Shown piece after piece: positions 1-5,568 of a stretch of 5,568 nt of DNA (position 1 is the first letter of the stretch; every line of letters starts with the position of its first letter). The notes beneath the pieces are model-generated. The model was not told the DNA's origin and made no database searches. It saw only the letters and a program-made list of their open reading frames with translations. Source of the DNA: Chloroflexaceae bacterium. GTDB taxonomy: Bacteria; Chloroflexota; Chloroflexia; Chloroflexales; Chloroflexaceae. Position numbers and translations under genes: made by a program. The DNA lies in assembly GCA_026417815.1 (NCBI GenBank), contig JAOACN010000514.1, positions 1-5,568 of the forward strand, written 5' to 3'.

Positions 1-743
1 GCCCAGTACAGACTGAGCAGACAGAAGAACGTAGAAAAGATAGGATCAACGAAGAAATGGGCCTGCTGGATCTGCATCACGGTCAGCGCCGCGAGCAGCG
101 CGGCCAGCAACCCGACCCGCCGGTCGAAGAGCCGCCGCCCGATCAGGTACACCAGGACGATCGAACCCAGATCGAACAGCACCGCCAGCCCGCGCCCGAC
201 CTTCTGGATCTGGCCATAGGCGGTCAGATCGCGGCCCTCGGGGTTGAGCAGCGGGATCAACAGGCTGGCGCGGGGGAAGGCGCGCTCAGGGTTCGCCACC
301 GGCGGCCCATAGTCGGTGCGCCGTTCGCCGGGGCTCGCCGGGTCGGCGCCCACCCGTGGCGGCCCGTTGATCCGTGGCGCCTGCGCCGGCAACGCTTCGG
401 CGGGCGTAAGCATCACCGCCGCAACCCTGGCGGCGATCACCGGGAACGGACCGTAGACGTACAGCGGGAAGCGGTCGTAGTTACGCGGATTGAGCGGGGA
501 GCGGGACGAGTCGTACAACTCGCTCAGGCTGCCGGGGAGCCGCACCGTCGAGGCGACATCGGAGAAGAAGCGCTCATCGGGGTGCTGGCCGGTGTCGCTG
601 TCCCAATCGGTCAGGCTGAGGGTGCGGAAGTACGCCCCGAGCAAGAGGATGAGCGCCAGCAGGACGCGCGGCGCCCAGACCGAACGCAACGATGCCGGCG
701 AGATGGTGCGGCGCGAAGCTACGCGAGGCTGTTCGATGTTCAC
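1..743 (-). CDS. GT-C family membrane glycosyltransferase (GT39/PMT-like), N-terminal fragment
   Basis: Predicted polytopic glycosyltransferase of the type that uses a lipid-phosphate sugar donor on the outer face of the membrane. The open frame reads from a GTG at 743-741 leftwards off the window: 247 codons seen, 3' end missing. Visible: a short basic N-terminus; a first membrane segment about residues 24-39 (VLLALILLLGAYF); an outer loop with QHPDERFF (D56, E57), matching the acidic pair in the first loop of GT-C enzymes; then NPRNYDRFPLYVYGPFP, a pattern common in these proteins; a hydrophilic Pro/Arg-rich loop of about 60 residues; and two further membrane segments (LAVLFDLGSIVLVYLIG; VGLLAALLAALTVMQIQQ) followed by AHFFVDP. 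GTG was chosen because no in-frame ATG lies nearby and a promoter sits upstream; the Shine-Dalgarno is weak. The opposite strand is also open here but encodes only Arg/Gln/Pro-rich antisense. Acceptor unknown. Confidence 0.8.
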   Translation of the reverse strand, partial: MNIEQPRVASRRTISPASLRSVWAPRVLLALILLLGAYFRTLSLTDWDSDTGQHPDERFFSDVASTVRLPGSLSELYDSSRSPLNPRNYDRFPLYVYGPFPVIAARVAAVMLTPAEALPAQAPRINGPPRVGADPASPGERRTDYGPPVANPERAFPRASLLIPLLNPEGRDLTAYGQIQKVGRGLAVLFDLGSIVLVYLIGRRLFDRRVGLLAALLAALTVMQIQQAHFFVDPIFSTFFCLLSLYW

Positions 744-761
744 ACTGGCCGCCCGTGATGC

Positions 762-779
762 GGCGCGCCGTCGCGCGCC
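762..779. repeat. GC hairpin in the glycosyltransferase leader
   Basis: A perfect 7-bp inverted repeat (GGCGCGC at 762-768, GCGCGCC at 773-779) with a 4-base loop. On the minus strand it falls in the predicted 5' leader, ending about 18 bases before the GTG start, so it could affect translation. Such GC stems arise easily in GC-rich DNA; no function is demonstrated. Confidence 0.35.
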
Positions 780-814
780 ACTCGACAGAAAACGAGGGCT
801 CGCGCCCCCGGTGC

Positions 815-844
815 ATTATACAGAATCGCTCCGCGAAGGGGCAA
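815..844 (-). promoter_or_regulatory. sigma70-type promoter for the glycosyltransferase
   Basis: Read on the minus strand: -35 TTGCCC (844-839), 18-base spacer, consensus -10 TATAAT (820-815). Transcription would start near 808, giving a leader of about 65 bases before the GTG at 743. The -10 is perfect and the -35 keeps TTG. The ATG at 816-814 overlaps this -10, which argues against its use as a start codon. Confidence 0.65.
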
Positions 845-891
845 GGCGGCAGAGATGGTGCAATGGGGCCGGCCCCGAAACCAGGTTTTTA

Positions 892-955
892 TGGTTTTGG
901 CGGCTGCGCCGCCAGACCCACCGAAGAATTGAGGGCGACGTAGCCGCCAAAACCA
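892..955. repeat. long inverted repeat between divergent promoters
   Basis: TGGTTTTGGCGGCT (892-905) is the exact reverse complement of 942-955. Three further positions extend the stem to 892-908/939-955 (16 of 17 paired in DNA; the remaining pair is G-T). The left arm also contains a competing hairpin, 898-904 with 908-914 (loop TGC). It lies upstream of both predicted transcription starts, so it is probably not in either transcript and would act, if at all, as a DNA element, or be a dispersed repeat. No gene was found in the 744-1117 interval around it. Confidence 0.6.
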
Positions 956-1047
956 CCGAATAATAACCCCCCATGTCGGCTACGCCGCCCCGGACCCCGC
1001 CGTGGGAGACGGACGTTGCTCAGGCCCTGAGCCAGGGCGAGTTCGGC

Positions 1048-1077
1048 TTGACACTCGAAAAAAATGCGTGTTATACT
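1048..1077 (+). promoter_or_regulatory. sigma70-type promoter for the SufR-like regulator
   Basis: TTGACA (1048-1053) and TATACT (1072-1077) with an 18-base spacer, close to the bacterial consensus. The start would be near 1083-1085. It decides the regulator's start codon: the ATG at 1064 lies in the spacer and cannot be in the transcript, leaving the in-frame ATG at 1118 (or, for a nearly leaderless message, 1082). TGCGTGT at 1065-1071 is inverted at 1112-1118, a possible but widely spaced operator pair. Confidence 0.7.
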
Positions 1078-1117
1078 CACAATGCTTTTAATAGAACAAG
1101 ATGATAAAATCACACGC

Positions 1118-1747
1118 ATGGCCGAACGCAAAGAGCAGGGGTCAACGCGCCAGAGTATTCTGCACCTCATCCGCCGCAACGGCGAAATGACGGCGCAGGA
1201 AATCAGTGATGTGCTGGGCATTGGCGCCGTCGGGGTGCGCCAGCACCTGGCCCTGCTCGAGCGCGACGGTCAGGTCCAGGTTGTCGGGGTTCGGCGGAAC
1301 ATTGGCCGTCCTTCCCATCTCTACGCCCTCACCACCGAGGCTGAAGCCTGTTTTCCCAAAGGCTACGACCGTCTGGCCCTTGACCTGGTGACCTACCTGG
1401 AAGATATCGGCGGTTCCGCCGCAATCGAGCAGGTCCTGGCTCGCCGCCGGGAGGCGCTGGTACGCGAGTTCGCGCCTCGCCTGGCCGGCAAGGATCGCGC
1501 GGCCCGGGTGGCGGCCCTGGCCGAACTTCTGGCCGCGCAGGGGTACATGTGCGAGTGGGAACAGCACGAAGATGGCTCATTCACCCTTACGGAGTACAAC
1601 TGCCCGGTTGATTGCGTTGCCCGCCGCCACCCCCAGTTCTGCACGCAGGAACTGCGACTCTACGAAGACTTGCTGGAGACGCCAATCGCCCGCGAGAGCA
1701 CCATCGCCGCCGGCGCTCACTGCTGCCGGTACCACATTCCCGCCTGA
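1118..1747 (+). CDS. SufR-like winged-helix transcriptional regulator, putative Fe-S sensor
   Basis: Predicted cytoplasmic DNA-binding regulator, 209 aa from the ATG at 1118. Residues about 10-56 form a winged helix (TRQSILHLIRRNGEMTAQEI, recognition helix VGVRQHLALLERDG), followed by the wing and GRPSHLYALT (63-72) and FPKGYDRLALDL, all typical of the COG2345/SufR group. The C-terminal part holds C162, C166, C175, C202 and C203. C162-x12-C175 reproduces the first spacing of the SufR cluster motif, and the last pair falls where the final SufR cysteine is expected; the third SufR cysteine position is proline (P189). An Fe-S cluster bound by three or four cysteines is therefore plausible but inferred. 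SufR proteins typically repress Fe-S assembly (suf) operons; none is visible here. The next gene, 118 bases downstream on the same strand, is a superoxide dismutase. The longer frame opening at ATG 1064 is rejected because that codon sits inside the promoter. Confidence 0.8.
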   Translation: MAERKEQGSTRQSILHLIRRNGEMTAQEISDVLGIGAVGVRQHLALLERDGQVQVVGVRRNIGRPSHLYALTTEAEACFPKGYDRLALDLVTYLEDIGGSAAIEQVLARRREALVREFAPRLAGKDRAARVAALAELLAAQGYMCEWEQHEDGSFTLTEYNCPVDCVARRHPQFCTQELRLYEDLLETPIARESTIAAGAHCCRYHIPA

Positions 1748-1852
1748 CACCAGGTTCGTTTACAACCGGCCTCGTCGCTGAGACCCGCAGGAATGAGGGA
1801 GGTGCCGTCTCTATCCTGGCCCCCCTGTTTCATGGCACGCGCTGGAGCGAAA

Positions 1853-1860
1853 GAGGAGGT
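1853..1860 (+). promoter_or_regulatory. strong Shine-Dalgarno of the superoxide dismutase gene
   Basis: GAGGAGGT ends 5 bases before the ATG at 1866, a near-perfect anti-16S match at good spacing. It is far stronger than the ribosome sites of the other genes here and fixes the dismutase start. No convincing promoter was found in 1748-1865, so cotranscription with the regulator is possible. Confidence 0.85.
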
Positions 1861-1865
1861 CTCTG

Positions 1866-2480
1866 ATGCCGTTCGAACTCCCGCCACTACCGTATGCTTA
1901 CAACGCCCTCGAGCCTCACATTGATGAGGCGACCATGCACTACCACCACGATAACCACCACCAGACCTACGTGACCAACCTGAACAACGCAATCGCTAAA
2001 CATCTGGAGCTCAAGGACAAACTCCTGGAGGAACTGCTCCGCAACCTCGATGCCGTTCCCGAGGACATCCGCACGGCCGTCCGCAACAATGGCGGGGGTC
2101 ACTGGAACCACACCTTCTTCTGGGAAATCATGACCCCCGGTGGCAGCCGTGAGCCAACCGGCTCGCTGGCTACGGCCATTATCAGCGATTTTGGCAGTTT
2201 CGCCGCCTTCCAGGAGCAGTTCAAGGCGGCCGCCCTGGGACGCTTTGGCTCCGGATGGGCCTGGCTCATCGCCGACAAGAACGGCGCCCTGAGCATTATC
2301 AGCACGCCCAACCAGGATAACCCGCTGATGGAGGGCAAAACGGCCATTCTCGGCGTGGACGTCTGGGAGCACGCCTACTACCTGAAGTACCAGTACCGCC
2401 GGGCGGCCTACATCGACGCCTGGTGGAACACCGTCAACTGGGACAAGGTTGCCGAACTCTACGCCGCCGCCAGGGCATAA
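1866..2480 (+). CDS. sodA: superoxide dismutase, Fe/Mn family, Mn-type signature
   Basis: Converts superoxide to oxygen and hydrogen peroxide; 204 aa, the normal family length, with no signal peptide, so cytosolic. The N-terminal helical hairpin starts FELPPLPYAYNALEPHID; metal ligands are H27 (in HYHHDNHHQTY), H82 (GGGHWNHTFFW), D165 and H169 (DVWEHAYY). The gateway tyrosine is Y35. GGG at 76-78 and Q150 in TPNQDNPL match the Mn-type second sphere rather than the Fe-type, which carries an active-site Gln near the first of these positions; cambialistic use cannot be excluded from sequence. C-terminal YIDAWWNTVNW is typical. The gene begins after a strong Shine-Dalgarno, follows a SufR-like regulator, and is followed by hairpins and a convergent ABC permease gene. 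The family call is secure; sodA rather than sodB rests on the metal-specificity residues. Confidence 0.96.
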   Translation: MPFELPPLPYAYNALEPHIDEATMHYHHDNHHQTYVTNLNNAIAKHLELKDKLLEELLRNLDAVPEDIRTAVRNNGGGHWNHTFFWEIMTPGGSREPTGSLATAIISDFGSFAAFQEQFKAAALGRFGSGWAWLIADKNGALSIISTPNQDNPLMEGKTAILGVDVWEHAYYLKYQYRRAAYIDAWWNTVNWDKVAELYAAARA

Positions 2481-2490
2481 CCCGGTCGAG

Positions 2491-2598
2491 GAGGGCGATG
2501 CCCTCGCGATCTGCTTCTGTACGGAAGAGTTTGGGAGGGCGATGCCCTCCCAACGCTTTTCTCTACGGGAGGGTTTGGGAGGGCGATGCCCTCCCAAA
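2491..2598. repeat. tandem palindromic repeats, 44-bp period, possible bidirectional terminator
   Basis: The core GAGGGCGATGCCCTC begins at 2491, 2535 and 2579, exactly 44 bases apart, making two full units plus a partial third. Copies 2 and 3 have longer arms (TTGGGAGGGC at 2531 and TTTGGGAGGGC at 2574, each with its complement), so each can fold into a 9-11 bp stem with a GAT-type loop. Copy 1 has diverged on its right arm. Linkers are related (CTNTACGGNAGNGTTTGG). The array fills the 136-base gap between the convergent dismutase and permease genes, where a stem could end transcription from both sides; there is no clear T-tract, so termination is inferred. Short frames crossing it are repeat translations. 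Confidence 0.8.
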
Positions 2599-2616
2599 CA
2601 GTGAATCCCTTCCTCC

Positions 2617-3561
2617 CTATCCCAGGCGGATACGCGGATTCAAAAACGCATACAGCACATCCGCGGCCAGGTTCGCCAGCGCGAAGATCAGCACCGTGAT
2701 CATGCTCACGGCCTGCAACAGGGGCAGATCGCGCCGATCGATCGCGAAGGTCAGCAGCCGGCCCACCCCCGGGTAGTTGAAAACGTTCTCGACCACGATC
2801 AGGCCGCTGATCAGCCACCCCAGGCTGATCGCCACCACCGTAACGGTCGGCAACAGGGCGTTCCGCAAGACGTGGCGGACAATCACCACCCGGCGCGGCA
2901 GGCCCTTCAAGGCGGCCGTGCGGACATAATCCTGCCGCAGTTCCTCGATCACCCCCGCCCGGGTCAGGCGAATAATGTAGGCCAGCAACACCAGCGTCGC
3001 CGTCAGCGCCGGCAGGATCAATTGCGGCAGCGCGGCGACAAAGCCGCTGCCCGGCGCAATCGAAGAGTTCGCCGGCAACCAGTGCAATCGGAAGGCGAAC
3101 AGGTCAATCAGTACCAGCCCGGTGACAAACTCGGGCAACCCGACTACCGCCAGCGCGCCGATGCTGATCGCCTGATCCGCCGGGCGCTCCTCACGCAACC
3201 CGGCGATCACCCCCAGGGCCACCGCCAGCGGCACGGCGATCAGCAGCGTCAAACCGGCAAGCATCAACGAGTTGCCCAGCCGCTCCAGCACCACCTCGCG
3301 GATGGGCAGGCGCGTGCTGTAGGAACGCCCCCAGTCGCCTCGCACGAAGTCGCCCAGCCAGTCAACGTACTGCACCACCGCGGGGCGATTGAGCCCCAGT
3401 TCCTCGCGCAGCGCCTCCAGGGCCTGCTCGCTCGCCTCGCGCCCCAGGATCACCCGCGCCACGTCACCCGGCAGCAGTCGGGTGATCACGAAGATCAGCG
3501 CCGAGGTGAACAGCAGCGTCAGCGCCAGAAAACTTAAGCGACGCAAAATGTAGCGTGTCAT
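2617..3561 (-). CDS. ABC transporter permease, DppB/OppB family
   Basis: Inner-membrane permease of a peptide/nickel-type ABC importer, 314 aa from ATG 3561-3559. The first membrane segment (about residues 9-27) follows MTRYILRRL and is followed by RLLPGD. Next come LGLNRPAVVQYVDWLGDFVRGDWGRS, typical of DppB-type proteins, and membrane segments near 99-121, 132-157 and 178-197. The EAA coupling loop is at about 206-238 (EELRQDYVRTAALKGLPRR, then RHVLRNALLP), which docks on the ATPase. The C-terminus ends DVLYAFLNPRIRLG, as usual. The open frame extends upstream to 3648, but those 29 codons translate a GC-rich palindrome (PPPGLPPLEGG) and are rejected. It should pair with a DppC-type permease, absent from this window. 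The fused ATPase gene upstream reads the same way but is 653 bases away. Substrate cannot be told from sequence. Confidence 0.92.
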   Translation of the reverse strand: MTRYILRRLSFLALTLLFTSALIFVITRLLPGDVARVILGREASEQALEALREELGLNRPAVVQYVDWLGDFVRGDWGRSYSTRLPIREVVLERLGNSLMLAGLTLLIAVPLAVALGVIAGLREERPADQAISIGALAVVGLPEFVTGLVLIDLFAFRLHWLPANSSIAPGSGFVAALPQLILPALTATLVLLAYIIRLTRAGVIEELRQDYVRTAALKGLPRRVVIVRHVLRNALLPTVTVVAISLGWLISGLIVVENVFNYPGVGRLLTFAIDRRDLPLLQAVSMITVLIFALANLAADVLYAFLNPRIRLG

Positions 3562-3570
3562 TGGCGACCT

Positions 3571-3646
3571 GCCCCCTCCCTGACCCTCCCCCGTTGGGGG
3601 AGGAAACCAGACGCCTCCCTCCAGCGGGGGGAGGCCGGGAGGGGGC
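3571..3646. repeat. three-armed palindromic element upstream of the permease
   Basis: An outer stem of 10 perfect pairs (GCCCCCTCCC 3571-3580 with 3637-3646) encloses two hairpins: 3585-3592/3596-3603 (8 bp, loop GTT) and 3613-3619/3629-3635 (7 bp). It can fold as a three-way junction in DNA or RNA. It ends 9 bases before the permease ATG, so on the minus strand it would sit in the leader next to the weak AGGT ribosome site (3570-3567). It is likely a dispersed palindromic repeat; an effect on translation is possible but inferred. Confidence 0.75.
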
Positions 3647-3694
3647 AAACGCTGCGAACGGCAATGTTCCTGTGAACCATGCGTGACCGAATAA

Positions 3695-3711
3695 CCTGGC
3701 TATCGGCCAGG
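3695..3711. repeat. short hairpin near the left end of the repeat block
   Basis: CCTGGC (3695-3700) and GCCAGG (3706-3711) form a 6-bp stem with a 5-base loop. On the minus strand it is followed by TTATTC, so it is at best a weak terminator. It overlaps the outer part of the left inverted repeat of the possible mobile element. Confidence 0.35.
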
Positions 3712-3716
3712 CCCCA

Positions 3717-3744
3717 AATATAGCAGTCCTACGCCATCTCTAAA
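3717..3744 (-). promoter_or_regulatory. candidate promoter for the permease
   Basis: On the minus strand: TTTAGA (3744-3739), 16-base spacer, TATATT (3722-3717) preceded by TGC, an extended -10. The start would be near 3710, about 150 bases before the permease ATG. The -10 overlaps the left terminal inverted repeat, so the promoter may come from the repeat element. The -35 and spacing are only moderate. Confidence 0.35.
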
Positions 3745-3746
3745 CA

Positions 3747-3909
3747 GCGACCGTTCGTAAGGACGCAGCGTGCTGCGTCCTGGCGTGCTGCGTCCTGGCG
3801 TGCTGCGTCCTAAAGACGCCGCGACCGTGCGTAAGGACGCAGCGTGCTGCGTCCTAAGCGTGCTGCGTCCTAAGCGTGCCGCGTCCGAAGGACGCAGCAC
3901 GCTGCGTCC
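3747..3909. repeat. palindromic GGACGCAGC repeat array
   Basis: The 20-base palindrome GGACGCAGCGTGCTGCGTCC lies at 3761-3780 and 3835-3854, and in exact reverse complement at 3890-3909; each gives a 9-bp stem with a 2-base centre. Between them the half-site GCGTGCTGCGTCCT recurs every 15 bases (3768, 3783, 3798) and then every 16 (3842, 3858, 3874, the last degenerate). A 35-base block at 3747-3781 is repeated at 3821-3855 with one mismatch. This is not a CRISPR array because there are no unique spacers. It has probably grown by slippage and duplication. Confidence 0.85.
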
Positions 3910-3910
3910 C

Positions 3911-3931
3911 TACGGGCTACGGGCTACGGGC
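3911..3931. repeat. 7-bp tandem repeat, three copies
   Basis: TACGGGC occurs three times in perfect tandem directly after the palindrome array. It is a simple slippage-type repeat with no coding role. Confidence 0.8.
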
Positions 3932-3984
3932 ACGTCTGATACTCCGGGCTTCACAACCTGAAAAGGACTGCTATAGGCCCTGGC

Positions 3985-4187
3985 ACGGGCGTTCAAAAGC
4001 GCTATAGCCCTATGTTCATCACGCTGATGCCCCAACAGGTCGCCCGGAAGCCCGCCAGGATACTACACACGGCAATCCAAAATCCAGAGCACTGACCGGA
4101 ATGCTTGATCCACTGAGGACACTGAGCGGTGTGGCTCGCTGCACTCGCGCCACCGTCATTACAGGTCAATCTTTTCGAGGAACGCTA
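3985..4187. other. noncoding stretch with minor repeats
   Basis: No credible gene is seen on either strand. It contains an AATCCAAAATCC tract (4075-4086), related to the longer one at 4190-4230, and a 9-base imperfect direct repeat CACTGAGGA/CACTGAGCG (4111-4128). The composition is less GC-rich than the flanking genes. It forms the part of the gap between ATPase and permease nearest to the ATPase. Confidence 0.6.
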
Positions 4188-4189
4188 TA

Positions 4190-4214
4190 AAATCCACAAT
4201 CCAAAATCCAAAAT

Positions 4215-4230
<16 letters not shown>
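4190..4230. repeat. AT-rich short tandem repeat (AATCCAAA-like) overlapping the ATPase 3' end
   Basis: Five to six degenerate copies of a 7-9 base motif (AAATCCACAATCC, AAAATCCAAAATC, TAAAATCCAACATCC). On the minus strand it reads GGATTTTGGATT and translates as WILDFGFWI-like peptides. The ATPase stop codon (TAG, 4217-4215) lies inside it, so the last few residues of that protein (DVGF) come from the repeat. A shorter relative lies at 4075-4086. Confidence 0.75.
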
Positions 4231-5535
<1,305 letters not shown>

Positions 5536-5568
5536 CTGTCTCTTATACACATCTGACGCTGCCGACGA
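5536..5568. other. Illumina Nextera adapter (non-genomic)
   Basis: CTGTCTCTTATACACATCT (5536-5554), the Tn5 mosaic end used in Nextera libraries, is followed by GACGCTGCCGACGA (5555-5568), the start of the read-2-side adapter. The match is exact over 33 bases and reaches the window end. It creates spurious N-termini on the minus strand in two frames (MCIRDR and MYKRQ). Confidence 0.98.

Larger units (their letters stand above)
3706..3984. mobile_element. possible MITE-like element with terminal inverted repeats
   Basis: TATAGCAGTCCT (3719-3730) is repeated exactly, inverted, at 3964-3975. The match continues outward imperfectly: CCAGGCCCCAAA before the left copy resembles the complement of GGCCCTGG after the right copy. 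The roughly 280-base segment encodes no protein and its interior is mostly a palindromic array. This fits a nonautonomous, transposase-less element, but no target-site duplication could be recognised, and a chance pair within a repeat cluster is possible. Confidence 0.4.

Noticed and set aside
57..758. Long plus-strand open frame of 233 codons
   Set aside because: It is Arg/Gln/Pro-rich with no domain, and is the antisense of the glycosyltransferase frame, which shows membrane segments and GT-C motifs.
1064..1117. Upstream ATG at 1064 as the start of the SufR-like gene
   Set aside because: It lies between the -35 and -10 of a near-consensus promoter and so would not be transcribed; ATG 1118 is followed by the family-like N-terminus.
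2423..2818. Small frames crossing the 44-bp repeats on both strands
   Set aside because: Their sequences are repeat translations (WEGDALPN-like) joined to antisense of real genes.
3562..3648. N-terminal extension of the permease to ATG 3648
   Set aside because: It translates a GC-rich palindromic element and has no membrane or family similarity; MTRYILRRL is the usual DppB-type beginning.
3695..3711. Rho-independent terminator for the ATPase transcript
   Set aside because: The stem is only 6 bp and is followed on the minus strand by TTATTC rather than a U-tract; kept only as a hairpin.
3747..3909. CRISPR array
   Set aside because: Repeats are contiguous or nearly so, with 15-16 base periods, no unique spacers and no cas genes; the 44-bp array at 2491-2598 fails likewise because its linkers are related to each other.
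3700..3961. Small frames on both strands in the palindrome array
   Set aside because: They encode periodic peptides (GVLRPGVLRP, GRSTPGRSTP) produced by the repeat, without start signals.

Overview
The window is a GC-rich bacterial chromosome fragment. It carries two genes on the plus strand (a SufR-type regulator and a Mn-type superoxide dismutase) and three on the minus strand (a GT-C membrane glycosyltransferase and two parts of a peptide-type ABC importer). Two of the genes are cut by the window or contig ends. Protein style, GC content and intergenic repeats (GGACGCAGC palindromes, GGGAGGGC-type hairpins, AATCCAAA-like tracts) remind me of filamentous Chloroflexota (Chloroflexus/Roseiflexus relatives). 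That placement is an impression from the sequence and has not been tested by search. The last 33 bases (5536-5568) are not genomic: they are the Illumina Nextera transposase adapter, so the natural sequence ends at 5535.

Layout. 1-743 (minus): N-terminal 247 codons of a GT39/PMT-like glycosyltransferase, running off the left edge. 744-1117: divergent intergenic region with a good sigma70-type promoter for each flanking gene (TATAAT at 815-820 on minus; TTGACA-N18-TATACT at 1048-1077 on plus) and a long inverted repeat between them. 1118-1747 (plus): SufR-like winged-helix regulator with C-terminal cysteines. 1866-2480 (plus): superoxide dismutase with a strong Shine-Dalgarno. 2491-2598: tandem 44-bp-period hairpin array between convergent genes. 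2617-3561 (minus): DppB/OppB-type permease. 3562-4214: about 650 bases without a credible gene, packed with repeats: a three-armed palindromic element, a possible MITE-like element with 12-bp perfect terminal inverted repeats around a palindrome array, and short AT-rich repeats. 4215-5535 (minus): 3' part of a tandem (DppD-DppF-like) fused ATPase whose first nucleotide-binding domain is lost at the contig end.

How the genes may work together. The regulator and dismutase are codirectional and adjacent; a redox-sensing Fe-S regulator beside an antioxidant enzyme suggests an oxidative-stress module, but no operator is proven. The fused ATPase and the permease read in the same direction and belong to the same transporter class (peptide/nickel importers), yet the repeat-rich gap separates them; the second permease and the binding protein are not in this window. 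No novel defence or mobile system is evident. The unusual content is the dense noncoding palindromes and the assembly artefact at the right end.
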